A stretch of DNA of 15,041 nucleotides from positions 1 through 15,041 of the forward strand of contig CAMFLJ010000056.1 of the NCBI GenBank assembly GCA_945957335.1. Direction: 5' to 3'. Under the pieces are notes generated by a model. It saw only the letters and a list, made by a program, of their open reading frames with translations. It was not told the DNA's origin and did no database searches. Position 1 is the first letter of the stretch; every line of letters begins with the position of its first letter. Positions 1 through 6,754 of this stretch are shown in pieces. The stretch is from an uncultured Actinomycetes bacterium. Its GTDB lineage: Bacteria; Actinomycetota; Acidimicrobiia; Acidimicrobiales; Acidimicrobilacustridaceae. The position numbers and the translations under genes are program-made.

Positions 1-673
1 GGCCGGTGCCGAGCAGCAGCCGGTAGTCGGCCGGCGCGCAGCAGTGGAGCCCGGTGACGGCGACGTGCTCGACGACGGCCATCGCGCCCGACACCAGGTC
101 GACGCCCTCGGTCGGCCCGATCGGGAAGCCCTGCTCGGTGAGCCCGGCCATGGCCGGTTCGTCGACGAACATCACGAGCTGGGCCTGGGGCACGCGCCGC
201 AGCACGTGGTCGGCGAGGGCCGCGGCCCGGCGGCGGACGGCGGAGCCGGCGACGGCGAAGGCCACGTCGGCGTCGAGGCCGGCGGCGTGGAGGGCCACAC
301 CGAGGGTGACCGGGCCGGTGATCGAGACCTTGATCGGCCCGTCACGGTCGGCCACCGCGGTGAGGAACGCCCGCAAGCCGCCGTAGGCCTCGCCGGCGAA
401 GTCGAGGTCGGCGAGCGGGGCGTCGGGATCGACGAGCGAGAGGTCGAGGTCGAGCGTGCCGTCGTCGTGCACGATCACGCCCTGGATGCCCGACGCGGCC
501 TGGGCGACCATGCCCTCGCGCCGCGAGCGAGCGGGCAGCGAGGGGGCGGCGGGCAGGCGCGGGTTGTGGCGCAGCACGAACTCGACGGCGTCGCCCGGGT
601 CGCAGTGGGGCAGGTGGCCGATGCCGGTCGACAGGCCGACGGGCAGGGTGCGGTCGGGGCCCACGCCGGTCAT
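1..673 (-). CDS. MetE C-terminal/UROD-like protein (partial, 3' end outside window)
   Basis: The minus-strand frame opens with ATG at 673 and runs to the window edge without a stop (224 residues visible). A strong Shine-Dalgarno, GGAGGT, lies 8 nt upstream (682-687). The protein resembles the UROD/MetE superfamily, in particular the short actinobacterial proteins related to the catalytic half of cobalamin-independent methionine synthase. Visible family marks are STGIGHLPHCDP near residues 15-26, the ITGPVTLG strand near 118-125, the DEPAM segment at 171-175, and H210-C-C212 in TGLHCCAP, which fits the HxC zinc-ligand pattern of MetE. The family likely binds zinc and a thiol substrate, but whether this member makes methionine is unknown because the N-terminal half of true MetE is absent. 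In many Actinobacteria a gene like this follows mnmA and precedes ligA; here it is on the mnmA strand but 3.7 kb away. Confidence 0.8.
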   Translation of the reverse strand, partial: MTGVGPDRTLPVGLSTGIGHLPHCDPGDAVEFVLRHNPRLPAAPSLPARSRREGMVAQAASGIQGVIVHDDGTLDLDLSLVDPDAPLADLDFAGEAYGGLRAFLTAVADRDGPIKVSITGPVTLGVALHAAGLDADVAFAVAGSAVRRRAAALADHVLRRVPQAQLVMFVDEPAMAGLTEQGFPIGPTEGVDLVSGAMAVVEHVAVTGLHCCAPADYRLLLGTG

Positions 674-862
674 CGGGTCGGACCTCCGACGAGGGGTCCG
701 CGCTCGGTGCCGCTCACCCGCACGCGCCCCATCGGCGGGGCTGCCTGCGGTGCGTGGGCCACGTCGCGCCCTCCTCGGGGAGACCTCGGGGCGGCGCCTC
801 GAGGTGTGTCGGACGTCACTGGAATAGCCACGGACGCGTCCCTTGGGCAAATCTCGGCCCCG
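674..862. other. Divergent intergenic spacer
   Basis: This 189-bp spacer separates the minus-strand MetE-like gene from the plus-strand six-TM gene. Apart from the GGAGGT ribosome binding site I see no confident promoter. A possible weak -10 for the right gene is AAATCT at 849-854, 8 nt before its ATG, which would imply an almost leaderless message. The open plus-strand frame through this stretch continues one that is antisense to the MetE-like gene and does not look coding. Confidence 0.4.
682..687 (-). promoter_or_regulatory. Shine-Dalgarno of the MetE-like gene
   Basis: The minus strand reads GGAGGT here, 8 nt before the ATG at 673. It is the strongest ribosome binding site in the left part of the window and fixes that start. 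Confidence 0.75.
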
Positions 863-1765
863 ATGAGCCCCGCGACGCGTCACTTCGGCCGGTGGGCGAC
901 CGCCGTCGCCTGGGTGGTCCTCCCCTTCCTGGCCGGCCCGTCGTTCGGCGACGCGCTCGACCCTCGCAGCCGCGCCGTGCAGCTCGTGGGCACCATCGGC
1001 CTGTGGGCGCTGTGGGCCCTCGGGCTCGTCGCCGCCCTCGTCCCGAGCACCGCGTCGCTCACGGTCATCCGCATCCTGGCGCCCGGCTCGGTGGTCGCCG
1101 CCGTGTGGGCCGCGCTGGTCGTGCCCGACGGCGCGAGCGCGGCGGAGTCGCTCGCGCTCGGCTTCACGACGTTGGCCGCGGTCATCTCGCTGTCGGCCCC
1201 GGTCGGCGACCGCATGGTGAACGGCTCGTCGTACGGCGACGAGCGACGCATGCCCCTGCGCCCACCCGGGGTGCTGCTCCTCGGGCCGATCGAGCTCACG
1301 TGGGTCGTCGTGATCGCCGGCCTCGCGGCCGGCCCGATGCTGCTCGCCGCCCGCCAGTGGGTGGTCGGCGGCATCGTCCTGGTCGTCGGCTGGACGCTCG
1401 TGGCACTCGGCGTGCGGATCCTCCACCGCCTCTCGCAGCGCTGGTTCGTGTTCGTCCCCGCCGGTGTCGTCGTCGTCGACGGCATGGCGCTCACCGACGC
1501 CTTCCTCGTGCAGCGCCAGCGGGTCGACTCCATCGGCCCCGCCCCCGCCGACACCCGGGCCGTCGACCTCACCGAGGGCGCCATCGGCCTCGCCCTCGAG
1601 CTGCGCCTCACCGAGCCCGACCTGATCATCCCGGCACCGCCCCGCAGCCTCGGCGGCGGTCAGCCCACGATCGATCCGGTCGAGGTGCAGTCGGTGCTCA
1701 TCGCACCCACCCGGCCCGGCTGGGTGCTCGCCGAGGCCGAGCGCCGGCGGCTGCTCGTCGGCTGA
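863..1765 (+). CDS. Six-TM integral membrane protein of unknown function
   Basis: I do not recognise a family for this 300-aa protein. It shows about six hydrophobic segments (roughly residues 12-28, 40-60, 70-88, 94-112, 138-162 and 168-186), followed by a soluble C-terminal region of about 110 residues that starts at RWFVFVPAGVVVVDG. The alternating beta-like pattern of that tail could be a PH-like domain, as in some bacterial membrane proteins, but this is a guess. A loop at 112-136 carries charged residues (GDRMVNGSSYGDERRM). The frame stays open far upstream, but that part is antisense to the MetE-like gene and has no hydrophobic pattern, so I chose the ATG at 863. There is no Shine-Dalgarno; AAATCT 8 nt upstream could be a -10 for a near-leaderless start. 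The gene begins a plus-strand group whose next member starts 39 bp later from its own promoter. Confidence 0.75.
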   Translation: MSPATRHFGRWATAVAWVVLPFLAGPSFGDALDPRSRAVQLVGTIGLWALWALGLVAALVPSTASLTVIRILAPGSVVAAVWAALVVPDGASAAESLALGFTTLAAVISLSAPVGDRMVNGSSYGDERRMPLRPPGVLLLGPIELTWVVVIAGLAAGPMLLAARQWVVGGIVLVVGWTLVALGVRILHRLSQRWFVFVPAGVVVVDGMALTDAFLVQRQRVDSIGPAPADTRAVDLTEGAIGLALELRLTEPDLIIPAPPRSLGGGQPTIDPVEVQSVLIAPTRPGWVLAEAERRRLLVG

Positions 1766-1773
1766 GCGGCCCC

Positions 1774-1788
1774 GGCCGGGCGCCGGCC
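1774..1788. other. Small inverted repeat between two membrane-protein genes
   Basis: GGCCGG and CCGGCC flank a GCG loop directly after the stop of the six-TM gene and 4 nt before the next -10 box. There is no T-run, so a terminator role is uncertain. In DNA this GC-rich such a repeat can occur by chance. Confidence 0.25.
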
Positions 1789-1792
1789 CCGG

Positions 1793-1798
1793 TACGGT
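1793..1798 (+). promoter_or_regulatory. -10 box for a leaderless transcript of the 95-aa membrane protein
   Basis: TACGGT (TANNNT type) is followed by exactly six bases and then GTG at 1805. In Actinobacteria this geometry places the transcription start on the first base of the start codon, giving a leaderless mRNA. No clear -35 box is seen, which is common for such promoters. Confidence 0.6.
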
Positions 1799-1804
1799 CG
1801 CGGC

Positions 1805-2092
1805 GTGCGGAAGAACAGCGGGCAGAAGGTGATCGTGTGCGTCGCGCTCGGAGCGGCGGTCGTCGTCCTCGGCTTCGGCGCCCGGGCGCTGTGGTGGGAG
1901 CCCAACCAGAGCGGCTGGTTCAACTACGCCCCGAACAGCGGCGTGGTGTTCACCGGCGCCGGCGTCGACACGGCCTCGATCCTGCGCCAGGTCGCGGTGT
2001 GGATCGGCCTGGTGGCGCTGTGGGCGGCCGCGTGCCTCTTCGTGCTGCGTGACAAGCGCGCCCCTGCCGAGACCTCCATCGACCCCACCTGA
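1805..2092 (+). CDS. Small two-TM membrane protein (95 aa), unknown function
   Basis: This 95-residue protein has two hydrophobic helices (about 8-28 and 61-81), a short loop rich in aromatics and Asn (WWEPNQSGWFNYAPNSG), and a charged C-terminal tail (RDKRAPAE...). The basic N-terminus (MRKNSGQK) and RDKR after TM2 suggest that both ends face the cytoplasm, with the aromatic loop outside. I do not recognise a named family. The GTG start is supported by the -10 box TACGGT six bases upstream and the lack of any Shine-Dalgarno. It lies in the same direction as its neighbours, 39 bp after the six-TM gene and 126 bp before the single-pass protein gene. The compact length, clean TM pattern and promoter placement argue for a real gene. 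Confidence 0.7.
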   Translation: MRKNSGQKVIVCVALGAAVVVLGFGARALWWEPNQSGWFNYAPNSGVVFTGAGVDTASILRQVAVWIGLVALWAAACLFVLRDKRAPAETSIDPT

Positions 2093-2141
2093 CCCGCCCC
2101 GGAGTGGCCCTTGGTCCCTTCGCCGGCGAACGACCGAGGGC

Positions 2142-2147
2142 TACCGT
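2142..2147 (+). promoter_or_regulatory. Candidate -10 box for the single-pass protein / M50 protease pair
   Basis: TACCGT lies 71 bp before the preferred GTG start (2219). A start of transcription about 7 nt downstream would give a leader of about 65 nt containing the GGAAGG ribosome binding site. An in-frame GTG at 2153, five bases after the box, is an alternative near-leaderless start. Confidence 0.4.
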
Positions 2148-2204
2148 TCGTGGTGGGCCCGGCGCTGAGCGTCGGGCCGGCGGGCACGGGTGAGGGCACT
2201 GGAC

Positions 2205-2210
2205 GGAAGG
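2205..2210 (+). promoter_or_regulatory. Ribosome binding site of the single-pass membrane protein
   Basis: GGAAGG sits 8 nt before GTG 2219. It is the main reason for choosing that start over the TTG at 2111 or the GTGs at 2150 and 2153 in the same frame. Confidence 0.55.
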
Positions 2211-2218
2211 TCGGGCAC

Positions 2219-3136
2219 GTGGCGGACGACGACGGACCGGTCGAGGGCGGATCGATCGACGACGGTGACGGGCCCGACCCGTTCGACGGTGTCACGTTCG
2301 ACGAGTCGTGGGTGCAGGCGGCCCGCCGGAGCGAGGACGACGCCGAGACCCGCGTCGCCAAGCTCCAGCGCATCGACGCCGACTACCGCCGGGTCGGCTC
2401 CGAGAAGCAGACGCTGGCCAGCGACGCCGCCAAGGCCACGCGCCGGGCGAGGAACAAGAAGCGCCTGATCATCGGGCTGGTCGTGGTGGTGCTGGCCGGG
2501 CTGGGCACCGTCAGCTTCCTTCGCCAGCGAAGCAATGGCCGCACCACCGCCGCTCCCCGCCCGAGCACGACGACGACGTCGGCCAGCACCACGACGACGC
2601 TCGGCACCCCACCTCCGACGATGGCACCGGAGCTGCTGGTGAACGGTCGCCTGCCCGACGGACACCTCCCGCTGTTCCAGTGCCTCCGGGACCACACCCC
2701 GACGGCCAGCGGCTACGACGTCACCGCGGTGTCGTGCGACGGCCCCTTCCAGGTCCGCCAGACGTGGGTGATGAGCGATCAGGTCGCGGACCTGAGCGAC
2801 GAGAAGAACCGGGGTGCCCTCTGCGTCGCCTACGGCTTCGCCGACATGGGCTTCATCGACTCCTTCGACCAGGTGCCCTCGACCGACCAGGCCAACAAGA
2901 TGTTCGATGCGATGGTCACCGCCGGCCTCGCCATCGACGACTACTACGCCCCACCGGGCGACGGTCAGAACGGCAGCTTGATGTGCGTGATCGGGTTCAA
3001 GGAGTCGCGCACGACCACGGCTGCGGAGCTCGACGCCGCCATCGACGGGGCCCGGGCACAGCTCGGGCTGCCCCCGAAGGGTGGGCCGACCGCGCCCAGC
3101 ACCACGACGACAGCACCCCCGCTGAACACCGCATGA
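2219..3136 (+). CDS. Single-pass membrane protein with exported Cys-containing domain
   Basis: This 305-aa protein has no family I can name with confidence. Its layout is an acidic N-terminus (1-30), a charged probably helical cytoplasmic segment (28-80, with FDESWVQAARRSEDDAETR), a basic juxtamembrane stretch (ARNKKR), one TM helix (about 83-102), a Thr/Pro linker (108-135), a folded exported domain of about 150 residues, and a second Thr/Pro tail (290-305). The exported domain has four cysteines (C155, C173, C202, C256), enough for two disulfides. The PLFQC...VSC spacing faintly recalls actinobacterial septum-formation-type domains, but that is not firm. The inferred topology is N-in, C-out. 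The stop overlaps the ATG of the downstream M50 protease (ATGA), so the two are translationally coupled and probably act together. The start is GTG 2219 with GGAAGG 8 nt upstream; GTG 2153 is the alternative. Confidence 0.75.
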   Translation: MADDDGPVEGGSIDDGDGPDPFDGVTFDESWVQAARRSEDDAETRVAKLQRIDADYRRVGSEKQTLASDAAKATRRARNKKRLIIGLVVVVLAGLGTVSFLRQRSNGRTTAAPRPSTTTTSASTTTTLGTPPPTMAPELLVNGRLPDGHLPLFQCLRDHTPTASGYDVTAVSCDGPFQVRQTWVMSDQVADLSDEKNRGALCVAYGFADMGFIDSFDQVPSTDQANKMFDAMVTAGLAIDDYYAPPGDGQNGSLMCVIGFKESRTTTAAELDAAIDGARAQLGLPPKGGPTAPSTTTTAPPLNTA

Positions 3137-4392
3137 GCGTCCCCCTCGAGGCCGCCCTGGCCGCGACGACATTGATCTACGGCATCACCGCCCACGAGCT
3201 CGGCCACGTCCTCGGGGCGCTGACGACGCGCATGTCCGTGCAACACGTCCAGATCGGTCGGGGGTGGAAGATCGCCGAGATCCCGGTCGGCAGCGCGCGG
3301 GTCCGGATCGACCTCGGGTACCCCGAGGGGTGGGTGCGCGCTCTGCCCCGCGGCACCAGGCACCTGCGCCGCCGGCTGGCCACCTACGCCCTGGCCGGGC
3401 CCCTGCTCGGGTTCGCGTTCGCTCTCGCACTGCTCACCGTGCCCAGCGCCGGCGTGCGCATCGCCGTGACGGTGCTGCTGTTCCTCAACCTCATGGCCGT
3501 GATCCCGGCACGCGCGAGAAGGCCCCACCCCAGCGGGGTGGTGGGCACCGACGGCTACACCGTGCTGCGAGCGATCACGAACGACGAGAGCCTGGGCGTT
3601 CCCTTCGTGCTGGCAGAGGTGCTCGGCCGGGCCCGCACCGACGAGGCGGGGCCCGACGACGTGATCCGGTCCTTCATCGATCAGGCCGATCCGAGCGACC
3701 CGACTGCCGTGATGCTCCGCTCGATCCTCCCCGACGCCGACTCCGGCGACCTCGCGGCGGCGTTGAAGGTGGCGAGTCGCCAGCCGACGAGGCGCGCCTG
3801 CCTCACCCTGGTGGGAGCGGCGGAGAACAGGCTCGTGTGGGCGGCGCTCGCGAGTGGCGAGGTGCCCAGCGAGCTCGCTGTGGAAGCGATGGGGCTCGCT
3901 CTCACCGCTCAACCGGACAACACCGCGGTGCGCGACACCTTCGCCTGGGCGCTCGCCGCCACCGGCCACCCCGGTGCCGGCTTGAAGGAGTCGAACATCA
4001 CCCTTGAGGACGACACTCTCTCGCCCGAGCACCGAGCGAGCTGTCTCCTCGTCAACGCGATCTGCCGGGCCGGCGTCGGCGACGTGGACGCCGCCGCCCA
4101 GCGACGGATGCAAGCGCTCGAGTTGGACCCGACTGCGTCGTTGCTCTCCTTCGCCGACCGGGCCATCGGCACCGCCACCGCCAAGAGGGACAAAGGCGAC
4201 TACGCAGCGCTCGCCGAGCCGGACCACTCGATCTGGGAACTTCCTCCGTCACTTCAGCCCGAGGAGATCCCCGACGGGAACTGGGGCGAGTGGATCCGCC
4301 ACCGCCTGCTTCCCGGCACCGTCGTCCTCGTGGCCTTCGTCGTCGCGATCGCCTTGTCCATCGTGGTGCTCACGCTGGTCATCGATCTCTGA
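3133..4392 (+). CDS. M50 / site-2-type intramembrane zinc metalloprotease with helical C-terminal region
   Basis: This 419-aa protein carries H21-E-L-G-H25, the HEXXH zinc motif of M50 (site-2) proteases, inside the first hydrophobic segment. A second family mark is LAGPLLGF at 87-94. The third is N119 in LFLNLMAVIP followed by GTD140-GY, which fits the NxxP...DG motif where the Asp is the third zinc ligand. The canonical LDGG is replaced by TDGY, so the assignment is good but the subfamily is unusual. The N-terminal 125 residues hold the membrane catalytic core. Residues about 150-365 are soluble, helical and Ala/Leu-rich, with a TPR-like look (QPDNTAVRDTFAWALAATGH near 260-279). A final TM helix spans about 393-417. 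Family members cut TM segments of substrates, often anti-sigma factors or signal-peptide remnants. The ATGA overlap makes the upstream single-pass protein the leading candidate substrate or partner. The gene is somewhat less GC-rich than its flanks and converges on mnmA, stop codons 9 bp apart. Confidence 0.85.
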   Translation: MSVPLEAALAATTLIYGITAHELGHVLGALTTRMSVQHVQIGRGWKIAEIPVGSARVRIDLGYPEGWVRALPRGTRHLRRRLATYALAGPLLGFAFALALLTVPSAGVRIAVTVLLFLNLMAVIPARARRPHPSGVVGTDGYTVLRAITNDESLGVPFVLAEVLGRARTDEAGPDDVIRSFIDQADPSDPTAVMLRSILPDADSGDLAAALKVASRQPTRRACLTLVGAAENRLVWAALASGEVPSELAVEAMGLALTAQPDNTAVRDTFAWALAATGHPGAGLKESNITLEDDTLSPEHRASCLLVNAICRAGVGDVDAAAQRRMQALELDPTASLLSFADRAIGTATAKRDKGDYAALAEPDHSIWELPPSLQPEEIPDGNWGEWIRHRLLPGTVVLVAFVVAIALSIVVLTLVIDL

Positions 4393-4401
4393 CGGCCTCG
4401 C

Positions 4402-5472
4402 TCAGCGGGTGACGGTGCCGCCGCCGAGGACGGCGTCGCCGGCGTAGAGCACCACGCTCTGCCCGGCGGCCACACGCCGCTGGGGCTCGGCCCAGCGCAC
4501 CACGACGGTGCCGTCGTCGTGCGCCACCACCTCGGTGACGGCCACCGGCTCACCGTGGGCGCTCACCTGGGCGGTGACGTCGACCGCACCGATCGCCTGC
4601 GCCCGGGCCGCGTCGTCGGCCCACACCACCCCCGCCAGCGCCTCGCCGTCGACGAGCAGCTCGTCGGCCGCTCCCACCACCACCGTGGCGTCGGCGACGT
4701 CGACCGACAGGGCGTAGCGGGGCTCGCCGTCGATGGCCACACCGAGGCCTCGCCGCTGCCCCACGGTGACGAGCTCGACCGCGTCGACCTCGCCGAGGTG
4801 TGTGCCGCTGGTGTCGACCAGGCGGCCGGGGCGCAGCGGGATGCGCGAGCCGAGGAACGCCTCGCGCCCGCCGCCACGGTGCGAGATGAAGCAGACGTCC
4901 TGGCTGTCGGGCTTGTCGGCCGTGCGCAACCCGAGCTCCGTGGCGCGCGCCCGCACCTCGTCCTTGGTCATGCCACCGATCGGCAGCAGCACCCGCGCCA
5001 GCTGGTCGCCGGTGAGCATGTGGATCACGTAGCTCTGGTCCTTGGCCCCGTCGACGCCGCGCACGACCCGCAGCGCGCCGTCGGGCCCGACCGGCTCGAT
5101 CCGGGCGTGGTGGCCGGTGGCCACGGCGTCGAACCCGAGCACGCTCGCCCGCTTCAGGAGCCGGTCGAACTTGAGGTGGCGGTTGCACTCGATGCACGGG
5201 TTGGGGGTGAGCCCGGCAGCGTGGTCGGCGACGTAGGGCCCGACGACGTGGGTGGTGAAGTCGTCGCCGAAGTTGAAGACGAGGTGCTCGACGCCGAGGC
5301 CGTCGGCGACCCGGCGGGCGTCGTCGACGTCGCTCACCGAGCAGCAGCCCGAGTCGGAGTCGCCACCCCACAGCTTCAGCGTGACCCCGACGACCTCGTG
5401 GCCCTCCTCGGCGAGCAGCGCCGCCGCCACCGACGAGTCGACGCCGCCCGACATGGCGACGAGCACCTGCAC
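4402..5472 (-). CDS. mnmA: tRNA-specific 2-thiouridylase MnmA
   Basis: MnmA places sulfur at C2 of the wobble uridine (U34) of Lys, Glu and Gln tRNAs, using ATP and a relayed persulfide. The 356-aa protein has the PP-loop S8-GGVDSS at the N-terminus, the TGHHARI segment at 119-125, NPCIEC with C96 and SQDVC with C194. C96 and C194 match the family's catalytic pair, which becomes a disulfide during sulfur transfer. KDQSYV at 144-149 and GQRRGLG in the C-terminal half are further hallmarks. Length is normal for the family. The start is GTG 5472, chosen because the PP-loop then begins at the usual distance (residue 8); the Shine-Dalgarno is weak. It lies 13 bp downstream of the cysteine desulfurase on the same strand and is surely co-transcribed with it, a natural sulfur-donor/acceptor pair. 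Confidence 0.97.
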   Translation of the reverse strand: MQVLVAMSGGVDSSVAAALLAEEGHEVVGVTLKLWGGDSDSGCCSVSDVDDARRVADGLGVEHLVFNFGDDFTTHVVGPYVADHAAGLTPNPCIECNRHLKFDRLLKRASVLGFDAVATGHHARIEPVGPDGALRVVRGVDGAKDQSYVIHMLTGDQLARVLLPIGGMTKDEVRARATELGLRTADKPDSQDVCFISHRGGGREAFLGSRIPLRPGRLVDTSGTHLGEVDAVELVTVGQRRGLGVAIDGEPRYALSVDVADATVVVGAADELLVDGEALAGVVWADDAARAQAIGAVDVTAQVSAHGEPVAVTEVVAHDDGTVVVRWAEPQRRVAAGQSVVLYAGDAVLGGGTVTR

Positions 5473-5485
5473 GGCAGTGCCCCGG

Positions 5486-6691
5486 TCAGAGCCCGCCGGC
5501 GCGGAGGCGCTCGACGGCAGCGGGGACGACGGCGAGGGCGTGGTCGATCTCGGCGTCGGTGGTGGTCCACCCGAGCGAGAGGCGCAGCGAGCCGGCGCGC
5601 AGCTCGGGCGCGACGCCCATGGCGGCGAGCACGTGCGAGGACTGCATGGCACCGCTCGAGCACGACGACGCGGCCGAGGCGTAGAGCTCGTCGCGCTCGA
5701 GCATGAAGAGCAGCGCCTCGCTCTCGACGTCCTCGATGCAGACGTGGGCGGTGCCGGCCACGCGACCGCGCCGGTCGGGGCCGGCCTCACCCGGCACGGC
5801 GCCGGTCTCGATCAGGCCGGGGACGCTGGCGAGGAGCCCGTCGAGGAGGCGGTCGCGCTGCTTGGCGGCCCGCTCGACCTCGACCGGGCGGCCCGCCGCG
5901 GTGAGCCGGGCGGCGACCGCCGCGGCGACGATGCCGGCGACGTCCTGGGTGCCCGAGCGCAGACCGCGCTCCTGGCCACCGCCGAGCTGGCGGGGCGTGA
6001 CGGTGACGCCGTCGCGCACGACGAGCACGCCCACGCCCTTGGGCCCGCCGAACTTGTGGGCGCTGAGGCTGACCAGGTCGGCGCCCGCGGTGAGCCCGGC
6101 CACGTCGGTCCAGCAGAACGCCTGCACGGCATCGGTGTGGAGCACGGCGTCGGGGGCGAGGCGCCGCACCAGCTCGGCCACCTCGGCCAGCGGCTGGATC
6201 GTGCCGACCTCGTTGTTGGCGGCCATGACCGACACCAGCCGTACCCCGGCGGCCTCGCCGGCGGCGGCACGCGCCGCCGCGCCCTCGAGCACGCGGGCCA
6301 GGTCGTCGAGGTCGATGCGACCGGTGGCATCGACGGCCACGGTGAGCCCGCCGAGCGACTCGACCGGGTCGAGCACGGCGTGGTGCTCGACGGCGGAGCA
6401 CACCACCGGGCCGTGGGCGGCGGTGAGCGCCGGGGCACCGGTGCGGGCGGCGCCGAAGACGGCGAGGTTGTCGCTCTCGGTGCCACCGCTGGTGAACACG
6501 ACCTCGCGGGGGTGGGCACCGAGCAGGGCGGCGATCTCGTCACGGGCGTCGTCGATGGCCCGGCGGGCGTCGCGGGCCATGCGATGGCCGCCCGACGGGT
6601 TGGCGAAGCGCACGTCGAGGAACGGCAGCATGGCGTCGATGGCCTCGGGGCGCATCGGCGTGGTGGCCGCGTGGTCGAGGTAGGCGCTCAC
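5486..6691 (-). CDS. iscS: Cysteine desulfurase (IscS/NifS family)
   Basis: This 401-aa class V aminotransferase-fold enzyme uses PLP to convert cysteine to alanine and a protein-bound persulfide. Visible marks (numbered from this start) are YLDHAATTP at 4-12, EHHA with the PLP-stacking His near 103, HTDAVQ with the PLP-contact Asp near 187, SAHKFGGPKG with the PLP lysine near 213, RSGT near 245-248, and the catalytic Cys near 344 in ASSCSSGAMQ. The extended Cys loop is of the IscS/NifS (group I) type rather than SufS. No iron-sulfur scaffold genes are adjacent. The next gene, 13 bp downstream, is mnmA, so its local role is likely sulfur supply for tRNA thiolation, though it may serve other acceptors. 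Two tandem GTG codons (6694 and 6691) could start it; I prefer 6691 because TAGCCT lies exactly six bases upstream, the leaderless geometry seen elsewhere here. Confidence 0.96.
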   Translation of the reverse strand: MSAYLDHAATTPMRPEAIDAMLPFLDVRFANPSGGHRMARDARRAIDDARDEIAALLGAHPREVVFTSGGTESDNLAVFGAARTGAPALTAAHGPVVCSAVEHHAVLDPVESLGGLTVAVDATGRIDLDDLARVLEGAAARAAAGEAAGVRLVSVMAANNEVGTIQPLAEVAELVRRLAPDAVLHTDAVQAFCWTDVAGLTAGADLVSLSAHKFGGPKGVGVLVVRDGVTVTPRQLGGGQERGLRSGTQDVAGIVAAAVAARLTAAGRPVEVERAAKQRDRLLDGLLASVPGLIETGAVPGEAGPDRRGRVAGTAHVCIEDVESEALLFMLERDELYASAASSCSSGAMQSSHVLAAMGVAPELRAGSLRLSLGWTTTDAEIDHALAVVPAAVERLRAGGL

Positions 6692-6697
6692 CACCCC

Positions 6698-6703
6698 AGG
6701 CTA
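6698..6703 (-). promoter_or_regulatory. -10 box for a leaderless iscS-mnmA transcript
   Basis: The minus strand reads TAGCCT, then GGGGTG, then GTG (6691). The six-base spacing matches the other leaderless-type starts in the window, and no Shine-Dalgarno precedes the gene. Confidence 0.5.
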
Positions 6704-6717
6704 ACGGGGGCACCGGT

Positions 6718-6745
6718 GGGCGCCGCCAGAGCAGCGGCTGCGCCC
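6718..6745. terminator. Possible hairpin between the RDD gene and iscS
   Basis: GCCGC (6722-6726) pairs with GCGGC (6734-6738) around a 7-nt loop, and GGGC (6718-6721) with GCCC (6742-6745), leaving a 3-nt bulge. It lies 9 bp past the RDD stop and upstream of the iscS -10 box, a sensible place to end RDD transcription. There is no T-run, so it may be a chance GC repeat. Confidence 0.3.
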
Positions 6746-6754
6746 CCGGCCGCC

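Noticed and set aside
44..862. Long plus-strand open frame continuing into the six-TM protein gene
   Set aside because: It is antisense to the MetE-like gene, its translation is low-complexity Gly/Arg/Glu/His, and the hydrophobic protein begins cleanly at ATG 863.
2565..2600. Runs of acgacg/accacg that look like a simple repeat
   Set aside because: They encode the Thr-rich linker of the single-pass protein in frame. I see no reason to call a separate regulatory or CRISPR-like repeat.
4393..4401. Terminator between the converging protease and mnmA genes
   Set aside because: Only nine bases separate the stops and no hairpin or T-run is visible, so no terminator is annotated.
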